This document shows, piece after piece, positions 19,294 through 30,087 of a DNA stretch of 64,000 nucleotides. The notes below the pieces were generated by a model, which searched no databases, had not been told where the DNA came from, and worked only from the letters and a program-made list of their open reading frames with translations. Numbering within the stretch: the first letter of the stretch is position 1; the number at the start of each line of letters is the position of its first letter. The stretch is from assembly GCF_024807615.1 (NCBI RefSeq), contig NZ_JANUCJ010000004.1:372001-436000 (forward strand). Direction: 5' to 3'. The stretch comes from Tsukamurella ocularis (lineage in GTDB: Bacteria; Actinomycetota; Actinomycetes; Mycobacteriales; Mycobacteriaceae). A program made the position numbers and the translations under genes.

Positions 19294-19908
19294 TCAGCGC
19301 GCGGCGAAGACCGAGGCGAGTTGGCGGCCCCAGAAGTCGACGACCTGCTCGCGGCGCGCCTCGTCGTCGGACAACAGGTCCGCGAGGCCGAGGCCACGCG
19401 CGAGGTCCAGCGTCGCCTGCACTGCGCGCCGGGCCTCCTCGTCGTCCCGGTCGACGCCGAGCAGGCGCATGGCGAGGGCGAAGACCTCGCGGGAGTGCTT
19501 GTTCTCGAAGGGCAGCATCCGCTCACGGAGCGCGTCGTCGCTCGCGGCGGCGGTCCACACGTGCAGCGCGGCCTTGAACAGGTCGTCGGTGTAGTACTCG
19601 ACGATGAGCCGAGCCACCGCGTGCGGGCGGTCGGGCCCGTCTGGCACCGCGGCGCCCGCCTGCGCGACCTGCGCGAGTCGCTGCTCGCCCATGTACTCCA
19701 GCGCGGCGCTGATCAGGTCCTCCCGCGTGGGGAAGTGGTGCTGCGCGGCGCCCCGCGAGACCCCCGCCTGCCGCGCCACGCTGCCCACCGTGGTGGCCGT
19801 CCATCCGCGTGCGGCGAGCGACGCGATGGTGGTCTCCAACAGGCGCTGGCGAGTCTCGCGGCTGCGGGACTGCTGGGGTGCGCGGATGGGCGGGCGAAGG
19901 GGAGTCAT
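19294..19908 (-). CDS. TetR-family transcriptional regulator of the AtuA/carboxylase operon
   Basis: 204 residues with an N-terminal TetR helix-turn-helix (about 18-65; TTVGSVARQAGVSRGAAQHHFPTREDL) and a helical ligand domain ending FWGRQLASVFAAR. It is the last gene of the minus-strand operon, ten bases after the hydratase, so it is probably co-expressed with what it regulates. The 22-bp palindrome at 29215-29236 is the best candidate operator. The ligand is likely an acyl-CoA of the pathway, by analogy with other catabolic TetR proteins; this is inference. Confidence 0.85.
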   Translation of the reverse strand: MTPLRPPIRAPQQSRSRETRQRLLETTIASLAARGWTATTVGSVARQAGVSRGAAQHHFPTREDLISAALEYMGEQRLAQVAQAGAAVPDGPDRPHAVARLIVEYYTDDLFKAALHVWTAAASDDALRERMLPFENKHSREVFALAMRLLGVDRDDEEARRAVQATLDLARGLGLADLLSDDEARREQVVDFWGRQLASVFAAR

Positions 19909-19918
19909 CGCGAACAGC

Positions 19919-20704
19919 TTATTCCGCCGGTACCGGTTCGGCCCAGCTCGGCGCGCGCTTCTGCAGGAACGCGGTGATCCCCTCGACGGACTCGGTGGAG
20001 CCGAACAGTCGCGCGGACTGCTCGCCGAGGGCGTCGGCCCGCTCGTCGAAGGAACGCAGCACGTCGTGCCACAGGATCTGCTTCGTCTCGCGCAGGCCCT
20101 GGGGGCTGCACAGCTGCAGTTCGGCGAGCTGCTCCGCGACCGCAGCCGCCGGGTCGCCGACCGCCGCGGTGATCAAGCCGTACCCGGCGGCCTCGGCGGC
20201 GTCGAACTTCCGTCCCGCGAGCAGCAGCGTGGAGGCGACCCGCGAGGGCAGGTGTGGCAGCAGCACCAGCGAGACCATCGCCGGCGCGACGCCGATCCGC
20301 GTCTCCGTCACGGCGAACGACGCCCCGGGACCGGCGAAGACGAAGTCGCACGAGCCGATGAGGCCGAAGCCACCGGCTCGGACGTGCCCGTCGACCTGGG
20401 CGATCACCGGCTTCGGGCACTCGATGATCCCGCGCATCGCACCGATCATCGCCAGCGTGCGCGACTTCGGATCGCTCCCTGCCCCGTTGGCCGCAGCTTC
20501 CTTGAGATCGGCGCCCGCGCAGAAGGTCGTGCCGGTGTGGGTGAGCACCACGGCGCGCACGGCATCGTCCGCGGCGGCCCGCTCCAGTCCCGCACTCAGG
20601 TCGGCGAGGAGCCGCTGCGAGATCGCGTTCCGGTTGTGCGGGCTGTCGATCGTGAGATACGCGGCACCGCCGCGCGTCTCGTATCCGACCAGAGACTCGG
20701 TCAT
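19919..20704 (-). CDS. Enoyl-CoA hydratase/isomerase family protein
   Basis: 261 residues of the crotonase fold. Oxyanion-hole segments are FCAGADLKEAA (about residue 62) and DGHVRAGGFGLIGSCDFVFA (about 104-123). The context of two acyl-CoA dehydrogenases and a biotin-dependent carboxylase suggests a methylglutaconyl-CoA-type hydratase acting after carboxylation, as in leucine (Liu) or acyclic terpene (Atu) breakdown. The exact substrate is not readable from sequence alone. Eight bases separate it from the upstream dehydrogenase. Confidence 0.85.
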   Translation of the reverse strand: MTESLVGYETRGGAAYLTIDSPHNRNAISQRLLADLSAGLERAAADDAVRAVVLTHTGTTFCAGADLKEAAANGAGSDPKSRTLAMIGAMRGIIECPKPVIAQVDGHVRAGGFGLIGSCDFVFAGPGASFAVTETRIGVAPAMVSLVLLPHLPSRVASTLLLAGRKFDAAEAAGYGLITAAVGDPAAAVAEQLAELQLCSPQGLRETKQILWHDVLRSFDERADALGEQSARLFGSTESVEGITAFLQKRAPSWAEPVPAE

Positions 20705-20712
20705 ACGGGCTC

Positions 20713-21882
20713 CTAGTAGCTCTTGGGCAGACCGAGGCTGTGCTCGGAGATGAAGTTGAGCACCATCTCGCGGCTGACCGGGGCGATGCGGAACAGCCGC
20801 GAGGCCACCAGCATCTGTGCCAGGCCGTACTCGGTGGTGAGGCCGTTGCCGCCGAGCGAGTGGATCGCCCGGTCGACGGCCTTCGCGCCGGCCTCGCCGC
20901 CGGCGAACTTCGCCATGTTCGCGGCCTCGGCGGCGGCGAACTCCTCACCGGCGTCGTACAGCGTGGCGGCCTTCTGCAGCATCAGCTTCGCCAACTCGGT
21001 CTCCACCTTGAGCTCGGCGAGCGGGTGGGCGATGGCCTGGTGCGCGCCGATCGGCACCTTGAAGACGGTGCGCTGCTTGGCGTAGTCCACCGCGCGATCG
21101 ATCGCGTAGCGGGCCGAGCCCACCGAACCGGCCGCGGCCATGATGCGCTCGGGGTTGAGACCCGCGAAGAGCTGCGCGATGGCGGCGTCGGGTTCGCCGA
21201 CGAGAGCCTCGGCGGGCAGCCGGACGTCGTCGAAGAACAGCGTCCACTGCGACTCCGGCAGGCCGACCTCCATGGGGATCTTGGTCTTCTGCAGGCCGGG
21301 GGAGTCGGTGGGCATGAGGAAGAGCGCAGGACGCAGCTTGCCGGTCTTCGCGTCCTCGCTGCGCGAGACCACGAGGATGACGTCGGCCAGCTCGATGCCG
21401 GAGATGAAGGTCTTCTGGCCGGAGATGATCCAGTCGGAGCCGTCGCGGCGGGCGGTGGTGGTGATCCGGTGGCTGTTGCTGCCCGCGTCGGGCTCGGTGA
21501 TCGCGAAGGCGGCGATGGTCTCGCCGGAGGCGATGCCCGGCAGCCAGCGCTGCTTCTGCTCCTCCGTGCCGAACCTGGAGATGATGGTGCCGTTGATCGC
21601 CGGGGAGACCACCAACATGAGTAGAGAGGAACCGACTGCCGCGAGCTCCTCGCCGACGATGCCCAGCTCGTACATGCCGGCGCCGCCGCCGCCGTACTGC
21701 TCGGCGATGTTCACACCGATGAGGCCGAGATCGCCCGCGGCCTTCCACAGCTCGGTGGGGCCCTCGCCCGCCGCGATCTTCTCGCGCATGTACTCGGGGC
21801 CGAACTTGCGGCCCAGCTCCGAGACGGTCGCGCGGAGCGCCTGGCGCTCCTCGGATTCGATGACGTCCATGGAAATGCTCAT
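20713..21882 (-). CDS. Acyl-CoA dehydrogenase (ACAD 1 of cluster)
   Basis: 389 residues: N-terminal helices, beta domain with AFAITEPDAGSNSHRI (flavin-binding) and C-terminal helical domain with GGNGLTTEYGLAQM. The MCAD-position catalytic Glu near the C-terminus is absent (IAPVSREMVLN), but Glu245 in NPERIMAA sits where isovaleryl-CoA dehydrogenase has its base. That hints at a branched-chain acyl-CoA substrate (inference). Six bases separate it from the carboxylase alpha subunit upstream. The ATG at 21882 is closely followed by a second in-frame ATG (residue 5). Confidence 0.88.
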   Translation of the reverse strand: MSISMDVIESEERQALRATVSELGRKFGPEYMREKIAAGEGPTELWKAAGDLGLIGVNIAEQYGGGGAGMYELGIVGEELAAVGSSLLMLVVSPAINGTIISRFGTEEQKQRWLPGIASGETIAAFAITEPDAGSNSHRITTTARRDGSDWIISGQKTFISGIELADVILVVSRSEDAKTGKLRPALFLMPTDSPGLQKTKIPMEVGLPESQWTLFFDDVRLPAEALVGEPDAAIAQLFAGLNPERIMAAAGSVGSARYAIDRAVDYAKQRTVFKVPIGAHQAIAHPLAELKVETELAKLMLQKAATLYDAGEEFAAAEAANMAKFAGGEAGAKAVDRAIHSLGGNGLTTEYGLAQMLVASRLFRIAPVSREMVLNFISEHSLGLPKSY

Positions 21883-21888
21883 GTGTTC

Positions 21889-23844
21889 CTACTCCGAATC
21901 TTCCAGCACGGCGACGACGGCGCCGGCATCGATGTTCTGGCCCACTTCAACGGCGATGGTCGTGATGACGCCGTCTGCGGGGGCGGAGATGGCGTGCTCC
22001 ATCTTCATCGCCTCCATCCACAGCACGGGCTGCCCGACGGTGACCGAATCGCCCTCCTGGGCGCCGATCCGGGTGATCACGCCGGGCATCGGCGCGAGCA
22101 GCGAGCCCGCCGCCGCGGCGGCGTCCGCCGACGGGAGGGGGTCGACGAGCGTGAGGGTCGCCGCGCCGCGCGCGGTCTCCACCTCGACGACGGTGCGGTC
22201 CCCGGGGTACGTCGTCACGGCGACGGTGCGCCGGATCCCGTCGCGTTCGACCGCGACCGTCGCGCGGTCACCGTCGTCGGTGATGGTCGCGACCTGCCCG
22301 CCGTCGGCGCGGAACTCGCGCTCGTCTGTGGTCCGGAACTCGGGGACCAGGGTGCGGGAGCCGAGGTTGCGCCATCCCGGCGCGACGTGCGGCAGCGGGC
22401 TCGCCGCGGCACCCCGGCGGTCGAGCACGGCGCCGGCCGCGGACGCGGCCTCTGCGAGCTCGGCCTCGTCCAGCAGGGGCGCGGCGAGTCGCTCGAGTCG
22501 CTCGCCGGTGAGGAAGTCGGTCGCGAAGTCGCCGGCCTTGAAGTCGGCGTCGGCGAGGATCCGCACCAGCAGGTCGCGGTTGGTGGTGATGCCGTGGACG
22601 ACCGCCTTGCGCAGCGCCGCTTCGGTGATCGCGAGGGCCTGCGCTCGGGTCGGCGCGAAACCGATCACCTTCGCGAGCATTGGATCGTAGAAGACCTCGA
22701 CGACGCTGCCCGCGGGCGCGAGGGCGCTGTCGAGCCGGATGCCCGGGCGATCGGGCCCGGAGAACTCGCTCACTACGCCGGGCACCTCGAAGCGGTGCAC
22801 GGTGCCGGCCGCGGGCCGCCAGTCGTTGGCGGGGTCTTCGGCGTAGAGGCGGGCCTCGATGGCCCAGCCGCGCGTCGCGGGCGGCTCGGCCGATGGCAGT
22901 GGCAGGCCCGCGGCCACGTCGAACTGCAGGCCGACCAGGTCGAGGCCGGTGGTGGCCTCGGTGACCGGGTGCTCCACCTGGAGGCGGGTGTTGACCTCGA
23001 GGAAGAAGAACTCCCCGGCGTCGGTCGCGAGGAACTCCACGGTGCCCGCGCCGGTGTAGCCGATGGCCTTGGCGGCGTTGGCCGCAGCCTCGTACAGGGC
23101 GGTGCGCATCGCCGGGTGCCGTTCGACGAGGGGCGACGGGGCCTCCTCGAGGACCTTCTGGTGGCGGCGCTGGATCGAGCACTCGCGCTCGCCCACCGCC
23201 CAGACGGTGCCCTGGGAGTCGGCCATCACCTGGACCTCGATGTGGCGACCGCGCTCGAGGTACCGCTCGCAGAAGACGGTGCCGTCGCCGAAGGCCGACT
23301 TGGCCTCGCGCTCGGCGGTCTCCAGGTTCTCCTGCAGTTCGGTGCGGGTGCGGACGACGCGCATGCCGCGGCCGCCGCCGCCGGCGGAGGCCTTCACCAG
23401 GACGGGGAAGTCGCTGTCGGAGACCTGGTCCGGGGTGAGATTGGTGAGCATGGGCACGCCGGCCTCGGCGAGGCGGGCCTTGGCCGCGACCTTGGAGCCC
23501 ATCGCGGTGATGGCCTCGGGCGAGGGGCCGATCCAGACGATGCCCGCGGCCTGGACCGCGGCGGCGAAGTCGGCATTCTCGGAGAGGAAGCCGTAGCCGG
23601 GATGAATCGCCTGCGCGCCGGTGGCCTTCGCCGCGGCGATGATCTTCTCGCCCTGCAGGTACGTGTCGGCGGGGGATTCGCCGGGCAGGCGCACGGCCTC
23701 GTCTGCCTCGGCGACGTGCGGCGCGTTCGCATCCGGGTCGGAGTAGACGGCGACGGCGCGCAGGCCGCGGGCGTGCGCCGCGGCGATGACGCGGCGGGCG
23801 ATCTCGCCGCGGTTGGCGACGAGGACGGACTCGAATGTCGTCAT
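21889..23844 (-). CDS. Biotin-dependent acyl-CoA carboxylase alpha subunit (biotin carboxylase + BCCP)
   Basis: 651 residues. Biotin carboxylase (about 1-450): ANRGEIARRV, HPGYGFLSENADFA, ATP-grasp loop KASAGGGGRGMRVV, FFLEVNTRLQVEHPVTE. A linker domain follows, then a biotinyl domain with the acceptor Lys614 in MEAMKMEH. It carboxylates biotin with ATP and bicarbonate for the beta subunit encoded just upstream. The ATG at 23844 follows a GAGGAACTCC site; the GTG at 23856 would overlap the beta stop. The domain order fits methylcrotonyl-CoA or geranyl-CoA carboxylase alpha subunits, and which one is undecided. Confidence 0.92.
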   Translation of the reverse strand: MTTFESVLVANRGEIARRVIAAAHARGLRAVAVYSDPDANAPHVAEADEAVRLPGESPADTYLQGEKIIAAAKATGAQAIHPGYGFLSENADFAAAVQAAGIVWIGPSPEAITAMGSKVAAKARLAEAGVPMLTNLTPDQVSDSDFPVLVKASAGGGGRGMRVVRTRTELQENLETAEREAKSAFGDGTVFCERYLERGRHIEVQVMADSQGTVWAVGERECSIQRRHQKVLEEAPSPLVERHPAMRTALYEAAANAAKAIGYTGAGTVEFLATDAGEFFFLEVNTRLQVEHPVTEATTGLDLVGLQFDVAAGLPLPSAEPPATRGWAIEARLYAEDPANDWRPAAGTVHRFEVPGVVSEFSGPDRPGIRLDSALAPAGSVVEVFYDPMLAKVIGFAPTRAQALAITEAALRKAVVHGITTNRDLLVRILADADFKAGDFATDFLTGERLERLAAPLLDEAELAEAASAAGAVLDRRGAAASPLPHVAPGWRNLGSRTLVPEFRTTDEREFRADGGQVATITDDGDRATVAVERDGIRRTVAVTTYPGDRTVVEVETARGAATLTLVDPLPSADAAAAAGSLLAPMPGVITRIGAQEGDSVTVGQPVLWMEAMKMEHAISAPADGVITTIAVEVGQNIDAGAVVAVLEDSE

Positions 23845-23852
23845 GGAGTTCC

Positions 23853-25442
<1,590 letters not shown>

Positions 25443-25494
25443 GAGTGGAGTCCTTTGCCCTTGTAGGTGTCTGAGTGGGTGCCGGGGTGGGGGA

Positions 25495-26667
25495 TCACTT
25501 GTAGCCGAGGCGGTTGGCCGCGAGCGTGGTCAGGATCTGGGTGGTGCCGCCGCCGATGCCGAGGATGCGGACGTCGCGGTAGTGCCGCGATACCTCGTAC
25601 TCGGACATGTAGCCGTGGCCGCCGAACAGCTGCACGGCCTCGTTCGCGACCCACTCGCCGCACTCGACGGCGGTGTTCTTCGCGAAGCAGGCCTGGGGCA
25701 CCAGCTCCGCGGCCGCCGCCGGGCCGCCGGATTCCATCGCCTCCGCGTACTGGTCGGCGACGTGCCGGCTGTACACACGGGCGACCTCGATGCGGCGCCG
25801 CATCTCGGTCACGGTGTTCTGCACGGCCTGGCGCTTGATCAGCGGCTGGCCGAAGGTCTCCCGGGTGCGGACCCAGTCGAGTGTGAGGTCGAGGCAGCGC
25901 TGCGCGTGCGAGTAGGCCTGCACGGCGAGGGCGAGGCGCTCGGTGACGAAGGCGGCGCCGATCAGCAGGAAGCCGCTGCCCTCGGGGCCGATGAGGTTCT
26001 CCGTGGGGACGCGGACGTCGGTGAAGGAGAGCTCGGCCGTGTCCGAGGCGTGCCAGCCCATCTTCTTCAGCGGGGCGCTCACCTCGAAGCCGTCCAGACC
26101 CTTGGGAATCACGAGCAGGCTGATGCCGCTCGCGCCCTCGCCGCCGGTGCGGACGGCGGTGACCACCCAGTCGGCGCGGATGCCCGACGTGATGAAGGTC
26201 TTGGCGCCGTTGACGATGTAGTGATCGCCGTCCTTGCGGGCCGTGGTCGTGAGGTGGCTGAGATCGGAGCCGCCGCCGGGCTCGGTGAGTCCGAGGGAGC
26301 TGATCTTCTCGCCGGCGAGGACGGGTGCGACCCACTTCGCCTTCTGCTCGTCGGTGCCCGCGAGGATGATGTGGGGCACTGAGATCCCGCAGGTGAACAG
26401 CGAGGCGAACAGGCCGCCGGAGCCGCCGGCCTCGTGCATGGCCTCGCACACGATGAGGGCGTCGCGGGGGTCGCCGTCGCCGCCGCCGACGGACCCGGGG
26501 AACGAGACGCCGAGCAGGCCGAGGTCGCCGGCCTTCGTGTGCAGCTCGCGGGGGAGCAGGCCGCCCGCCTCCCAGTCCTCGAGATTCGGCAGGATCTCGC
26601 GCTCGGTGAACGCGGTCACCGTCTTGCGCAGCGCGATCCGCTCCTCGGACTCCCACAGGCTGGTCAT
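25495..26667 (-). CDS. Acyl-CoA dehydrogenase (ACAD 2 of cluster)
   Basis: 390 residues, full ACAD fold: LGLTEPGGGSDLSHLTTTA and GAKTFITSGIRADWVV bind flavin and substrate, and the C-terminus has LFGGHGYMSEYEVSRHYRD. The usual C-terminal EGT is GGGT here, while Glu243 in TERLALAV is at the isovaleryl-CoA dehydrogenase catalytic position. The ATG at 26667 overlaps the AtuA stop (ATGA). Having two different ACADs in one operon suggests two oxidation steps or two chain lengths, as with LiuA and AtuD. Confidence 0.88.
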   Translation of the reverse strand: MTSLWESEERIALRKTVTAFTEREILPNLEDWEAGGLLPRELHTKAGDLGLLGVSFPGSVGGGDGDPRDALIVCEAMHEAGGSGGLFASLFTCGISVPHIILAGTDEQKAKWVAPVLAGEKISSLGLTEPGGGSDLSHLTTTARKDGDHYIVNGAKTFITSGIRADWVVTAVRTGGEGASGISLLVIPKGLDGFEVSAPLKKMGWHASDTAELSFTDVRVPTENLIGPEGSGFLLIGAAFVTERLALAVQAYSHAQRCLDLTLDWVRTRETFGQPLIKRQAVQNTVTEMRRRIEVARVYSRHVADQYAEAMESGGPAAAAELVPQACFAKNTAVECGEWVANEAVQLFGGHGYMSEYEVSRHYRDVRILGIGGGTTQILTTLAANRLGYK

Positions 26668-28406
26668 GCGATCTCCTTGGTGGTGTGGCCGGCGGGGAGC
26701 AGGCCTGCGGGCAGGTCGATGTAGCGACCCCGCAGCCACTCGCCGACGCCCTTGGCCTGCGGGTCGAACCGGTAGCCGTGGGCGACGCCCTTGCCCAGCA
26801 GGTCCTCGACGACGAAGTTGAGGGCCTTGAGGTTGGGCAGCTCGTAGCGGCGGACGGGGAGGTCCGCGGCCTCCGGAAGGAGTTCGCGCAGAGCCTGTTC
26901 GGTCAGATTACTGCGCAGCCATTCGTACGCCGCGTCGGACTCCGCCCAGACGCCGACGTTGGCGCTGCCGCCCTTGTCGCCGCTGCGCGCGCCGAAGACC
27001 GTGCCGAGCGGGACGCGGACCGTCGGGCCTGCGGGGCGTGCGTCGTCGCCGCCCGGTTGGGAGGGGTCGGCGGGGAGTTCCTGGACGACCGCCGGCGCCG
27101 CGATGTCGGCGACGGTGCCGTCAGGCCGGTGGGCGCGGTGCGGGACGTCGCCGTTCGGCACGTACACGGCCTGGTACACCCCGTACGGGCCGCCGCTCGA
27201 CGGCGGGGCCATCGGGGAGGCGCCGGGGTAGGTGGCGAGCGCGAGTTCCACGGCGGCGGAGCTGAAGGCGCGGCCGACCCGGTTCGGGTCGGCGTCCCAC
27301 GCCACCGCGGTGAGCGTGGCCGACGCGGCCGCCTCGGTGGGGGCGTCGGGATGGTCGGTGCGGGCCAGGCGGAACTGCAGGTCCGACGGTGCGCCGCCAC
27401 TCCTCTCGAGCGAGTCCCGCAGCTGCGCCTCCAGCAGTGCGGCCTTGCGCTCGACGTCGATGCCGGTGAGCAGGAAGGCGATCTCGTTGCGGAAGCCACC
27501 GAGTGTGGTGGTCGCGACCTTGGTGGTGGTCGACGGTGCCTCGCCCCGGACGCCGCTGACGGTGACGCGGTCCGGGCCGGCCTGGGCGAGGACCATGGAG
27601 TCGAGTCGCAGGGTGACGTCGGGGTTCGCGTAGCGCTGTCCGGTGACCTCGTAGAGCAGCTGCGCGGTGACGGTGCCGACCTCGACGACGCCGCCCGTGC
27701 CGGGCTGCTTGGTGATGGCGAAGGAGCCGTCCGCGGCGATCTCGGCGATGGGGAAGCCCGGGTGCAGCAGCTGCTGGATCGGGTGGCGGTCGAAGAAGGC
27801 GTAGTTGCCGCCCGTGGCCTGCGTGCCGCACTCGATGATGTGGCCCGCGGCGACGGCGCCGGCGAGGGCGTCGAAGTCGGTGCGCTGCCAGCCGAACTCG
27901 GCGATGGCGGGGCCGAGGATCACGGAGGCGTCGGTGACGCGGCCGGTGATGACGATATCGGCGCCGGCGGCCAGGCAATCGGCGATGCCGAAGGCGCCGA
28001 GGTAGGCGTTGGCGGTCACGGCGTTCGGCACTCCGAGGTCGGCGGACCGGGCGAGGAGGTCGTCACCGTCGACCCAGCCGACCTTGAGATCGGTGCCGGA
28101 CTCGGCGACCGCCTTCTCGACGGCGGCGGCGAGGCCGCCCGGGTTGAGGCCGCCGGCGTTGACGACGACCTTGGTACCGCGCTCGGCGAGGAGGCCGAGG
28201 TGCGGGGTGAGGTGCCGCAGGAAGGTCTTGGCGTAGCCGAGATTCGCGTCCTTGAGGCGGTCGCGGCCGAGGATGAGCATGGTGAGCTCGGCGAGGTAGT
28301 CGCCGGTGATGTAGTCGACGCGGGGGCCGGCGAGCATCTCGCCGATCGCCGCGGCGCGGTCTCCGTAGAACCCCGAGACGTTGGCGATGCTGATGGTGCG
28401 GCTCAT
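26664..28406 (-). CDS. AtuA-family protein (DUF1446 plus AtuA-like C-terminal domain)
   Basis: 580 residues in two parts: an N-terminal DUF1446/AtuA domain (about 1-440; ISIANVSGFYGDRAAAIGEM, VVNAGGLNPGGLAAAVEKA, ADIVITGRVTDASVILGP, ECGTQATGGNYAFF) and a ferredoxin-like AtuA C-terminal domain (about 470-575; GARSGDKGGSANVGVWA). In Pseudomonas AtuA belongs to the citronellol/geraniol catabolic operon; its reaction is still not defined. Both flanking genes overlap it by ATGA, so its dose is tied to theirs. No catalytic residues can be assigned with confidence. Confidence 0.85.
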   Translation of the reverse strand: MSRTISIANVSGFYGDRAAAIGEMLAGPRVDYITGDYLAELTMLILGRDRLKDANLGYAKTFLRHLTPHLGLLAERGTKVVVNAGGLNPGGLAAAVEKAVAESGTDLKVGWVDGDDLLARSADLGVPNAVTANAYLGAFGIADCLAAGADIVITGRVTDASVILGPAIAEFGWQRTDFDALAGAVAAGHIIECGTQATGGNYAFFDRHPIQQLLHPGFPIAEIAADGSFAITKQPGTGGVVEVGTVTAQLLYEVTGQRYANPDVTLRLDSMVLAQAGPDRVTVSGVRGEAPSTTTKVATTTLGGFRNEIAFLLTGIDVERKAALLEAQLRDSLERSGGAPSDLQFRLARTDHPDAPTEAAASATLTAVAWDADPNRVGRAFSSAAVELALATYPGASPMAPPSSGGPYGVYQAVYVPNGDVPHRAHRPDGTVADIAAPAVVQELPADPSQPGGDDARPAGPTVRVPLGTVFGARSGDKGGSANVGVWAESDAAYEWLRSNLTEQALRELLPEAADLPVRRYELPNLKALNFVVEDLLGKGVAHGYRFDPQAKGVGEWLRGRYIDLPAGLLPAGHTTKEIA

Positions 28407-29191
28407 TGACGTTCCTCCTGCGGGGCGCGGCCCGTGCCGGGGGCCCCGGCGAAGCACTGCGCAATGGTGAGCCAGTGGGCGGCGTCCTCGCCCGTGGCGA
28501 CGAGATCGGTGTCGACGAGGTTGACGCGCTGGGTCGCGAGGCGGCAGAAGTCCTCGAGCGAGCCGGTTACGCGCTGCGCGGCGTCGCCGGCGCCGAAGGT
28601 GATCTCGGTGCCGTCGGCAGCGACGAGGAAGACGTCGAAGGGCTCGGCGGGCGGGGTCTCGCCGTTCACGGTGTACGCGAAGTCGCGGGTCTTGTAGGCG
28701 ATCTTCGCGACGTGGGGGAGCGCCTCCGAGGCGTCCAGCTCGGTGCCGGCCGCGTCGGCGATGTCGAGGCCGTGCGCCCAGGTCTCCATCAGGCGGGCGT
28801 TGGCCATGGTGGCGGGACGCATGGGCGGGCCGAACCAGGGGAGTGGCGTGCCGGGATCGGCCGCGCGGAGCGCGACGGCGAGCGCCGTGCGGGAGCGGTC
28901 CCAGCGGGCGCGCAGGTCCGTGTCCGCAGCCAGCTCGGCGGCGCCGGCGTCGACGAAGCCCATCGGGTCCTGCATCGCGTCCTGGAGGATCGCCGCGAAG
29001 CCGTCGGGGTCGGTGGCGGAGACGAGGGAGACCTCGTCGGTCCAGGCCAGATGAGCGACCTGGTGGGCGACGGTCCAACCCTCGGCGGGCGTGGAGATCG
29101 ACCAGTCGGGGAGCGAATCCGCGATGGCGGCGACGGCGGCCGAGGTGGACTCGAGCGCGTCGAACACGGGGGCTGAAGTGGGCACGCCCAC
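28403..29191 (-). CDS. DinB/MDMPI-type protein (TIGR03084-like)
   Basis: 262 residues. The N-terminal four-helix DinB/maleylpyruvate-isomerase-like domain contains GWTVAHQVAHLAWTDE, with His candidates for metal binding, and METWAHGLDIADA provides the usual third His. A small C-terminal domain follows. Relatives bind a metal and often use mycothiol, but no reaction is known for this subgroup, which commonly sits beside AtuA and ACAD genes in actinobacteria. It is the first gene of the operon. GTG start at 29191; the stop overlaps the AtuA start. Confidence 0.75.
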   Translation of the reverse strand: MGVPTSAPVFDALESTSAAVAAIADSLPDWSISTPAEGWTVAHQVAHLAWTDEVSLVSATDPDGFAAILQDAMQDPMGFVDAGAAELAADTDLRARWDRSRTALAVALRAADPGTPLPWFGPPMRPATMANARLMETWAHGLDIADAAGTELDASEALPHVAKIAYKTRDFAYTVNGETPPAEPFDVFLVAADGTEITFGAGDAAQRVTGSLEDFCRLATQRVNLVDTDLVATGEDAAHWLTIAQCFAGAPGTGRAPQEERQ

Positions 29192-29214
29192 ACTCTGTCA
29201 GCCGATGACGAAAA

Positions 29215-29236
29215 AAACAAGCAGCAATGCTTGTTT
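29215..29236. promoter_or_regulatory. AT-rich palindrome: candidate TetR operator (or HNH terminator)
   Basis: AAACAAGCA (29215-29223), spacer GCAA, TGCTTGTTT (29228-29236): perfect 9-bp arms in very GC-rich DNA, 24 bases upstream of the first operon gene. Size and symmetry suit a TetR dimer. Read on the minus strand it is followed by a T run, so it could instead end the upstream HNH transcript, although the stem has only three G-C pairs. Confidence 0.55.
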
Positions 29237-29240
29237 GCGG

Positions 29241-29272
29241 CGAGGCGAAGAGAGGGCGAGGCGAAGAGAGGC
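29241..29272. repeat. 16-bp tandem repeat, two copies
   Basis: CGAGGCGAAGAGAGG followed by one variable base, repeated at 29241-29256 and 29257-29272, in the short gap between the HNH gene and the palindrome. No function is apparent. Confidence 0.7.
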
Positions 29273-29299
29273 AGGGCGCACCACGGGGCGGGCGAGCGT

Positions 29300-30031
29300 T
29301 CAGGAGCAGGTCGTCACGGACTGATCGACGACGGCGGCGGAGGAGCGGTCCACGGATAGGCCGTACTCGCGGGCGACGAACGCGAACTGCCGCGCGTACT
29401 GGCAGTGGAAGCGCTCGTTCGACGGCATCCACCGACCCGGGGGAGAGTCGCTCTTGTTCTCGTTCGCGGGCCCGTCGACGGCCACGAGGTTCCGCGGATC
29501 GTTCGCGAAGGCGGCGCGCTTCGCGTCGTCCCACGACCACGCGCCCATGTCCCAGGCATAGGCCAGCGCGACCACGTGGTCGATCTGCACCTTGGCGGAG
29601 GTCTTCGCGCCGCGCTCGAAGCGGATGGTCGCGCCGCCGTACGGATCGACCAGCACCCCCGTCGCGACGGCACGGGGGCAGGCGGAGGTGCGGACATAGG
29701 TCTTGTCCTTCAGGTCGCGGTCCAGCACGTCGTTGCGGGTGTCGCAGCCGTTGTGGCCGAGCGGCGCCGACTGATCGTCCGTCCACGCCGCGCCGAAGGC
29801 GGCCCGACGGTAAGGCTGCGGCGCGCGTTCGCGGGCGGCGAGGATCCGGACCCCTGCGAGCGGCGCACCGTCGGATACGGTGGCCGACGGGGCGGCCGAA
29901 CCGGTGGTGGGCTCGGCCCCGGACCGGTCCCGGTAGGCGCCGATCGCGACGAAGACGGCGGTCGCCGTGACCAGGACGAGCGCGAGCCACGACCGCCGGG
30001 ACAGGCTGCGGGCGGTTCTCCGGCGGGACAC
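29300..30031 (-). CDS. Exported HNH-family nuclease (DUF1524-like)
   Basis: 243 residues: twin-Arg-containing basic N-terminus and one hydrophobic segment (about 15-32, [18 protein letters not shown]), then a secreted domain with the HNH signature [16 protein letters not shown] ... [29 protein letters not shown]. The His, Asn and C-terminal Asn/Lys residues form the usual metal-dependent DNase core. Four Cys residues could give two disulfides. Possible roles are nucleic-acid scavenging or DNA processing near the envelope. The GTG at 30031 follows TAGGTT by six bases. Confidence 0.8.
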   Translation of the reverse strand: MSRRRTARSLSRRSWLALVLVTATAVFVAIGAYRDRSGAEPTTGSAAPSATVSDGAPLAGVRILAARERAPQPYRRAAFGAAWTDDQSAPLGHNGCDTRNDVLDRDLKDKTYVRTSACPRAVATGVLVDPYGGATIRFERGAKTSAKVQIDHVVALAYAWDMGAWSWDDAKRAAFANDPRNLVAVDGPANENKSDSPPGRWMPSNERFHCQYARQFAFVAREYGLSVDRSSAAVVDQSVTTCS

Positions 30032-30037
30032 GTCGGC

Positions 30038-30043
30038 AACCTA
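30038..30043 (-). promoter_or_regulatory. -10 element of the HNH nuclease gene
   Basis: TAGGTT on the minus strand, six bases before the GTG start; leaderless-type. Confidence 0.5.
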
Positions 30044-30075
30044 ACACCGCGGACCGACAAGTCCGGCCCGCCACG

Positions 30076-30081
30076 TATTCT
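30076..30081 (+). promoter_or_regulatory. -10 element of proA
   Basis: TATTCT ends six bases before the proA ATG; leaderless-type. It is divergent from the HNH promoter. Confidence 0.5.
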
Positions 30082-30087
30082 CGGACC

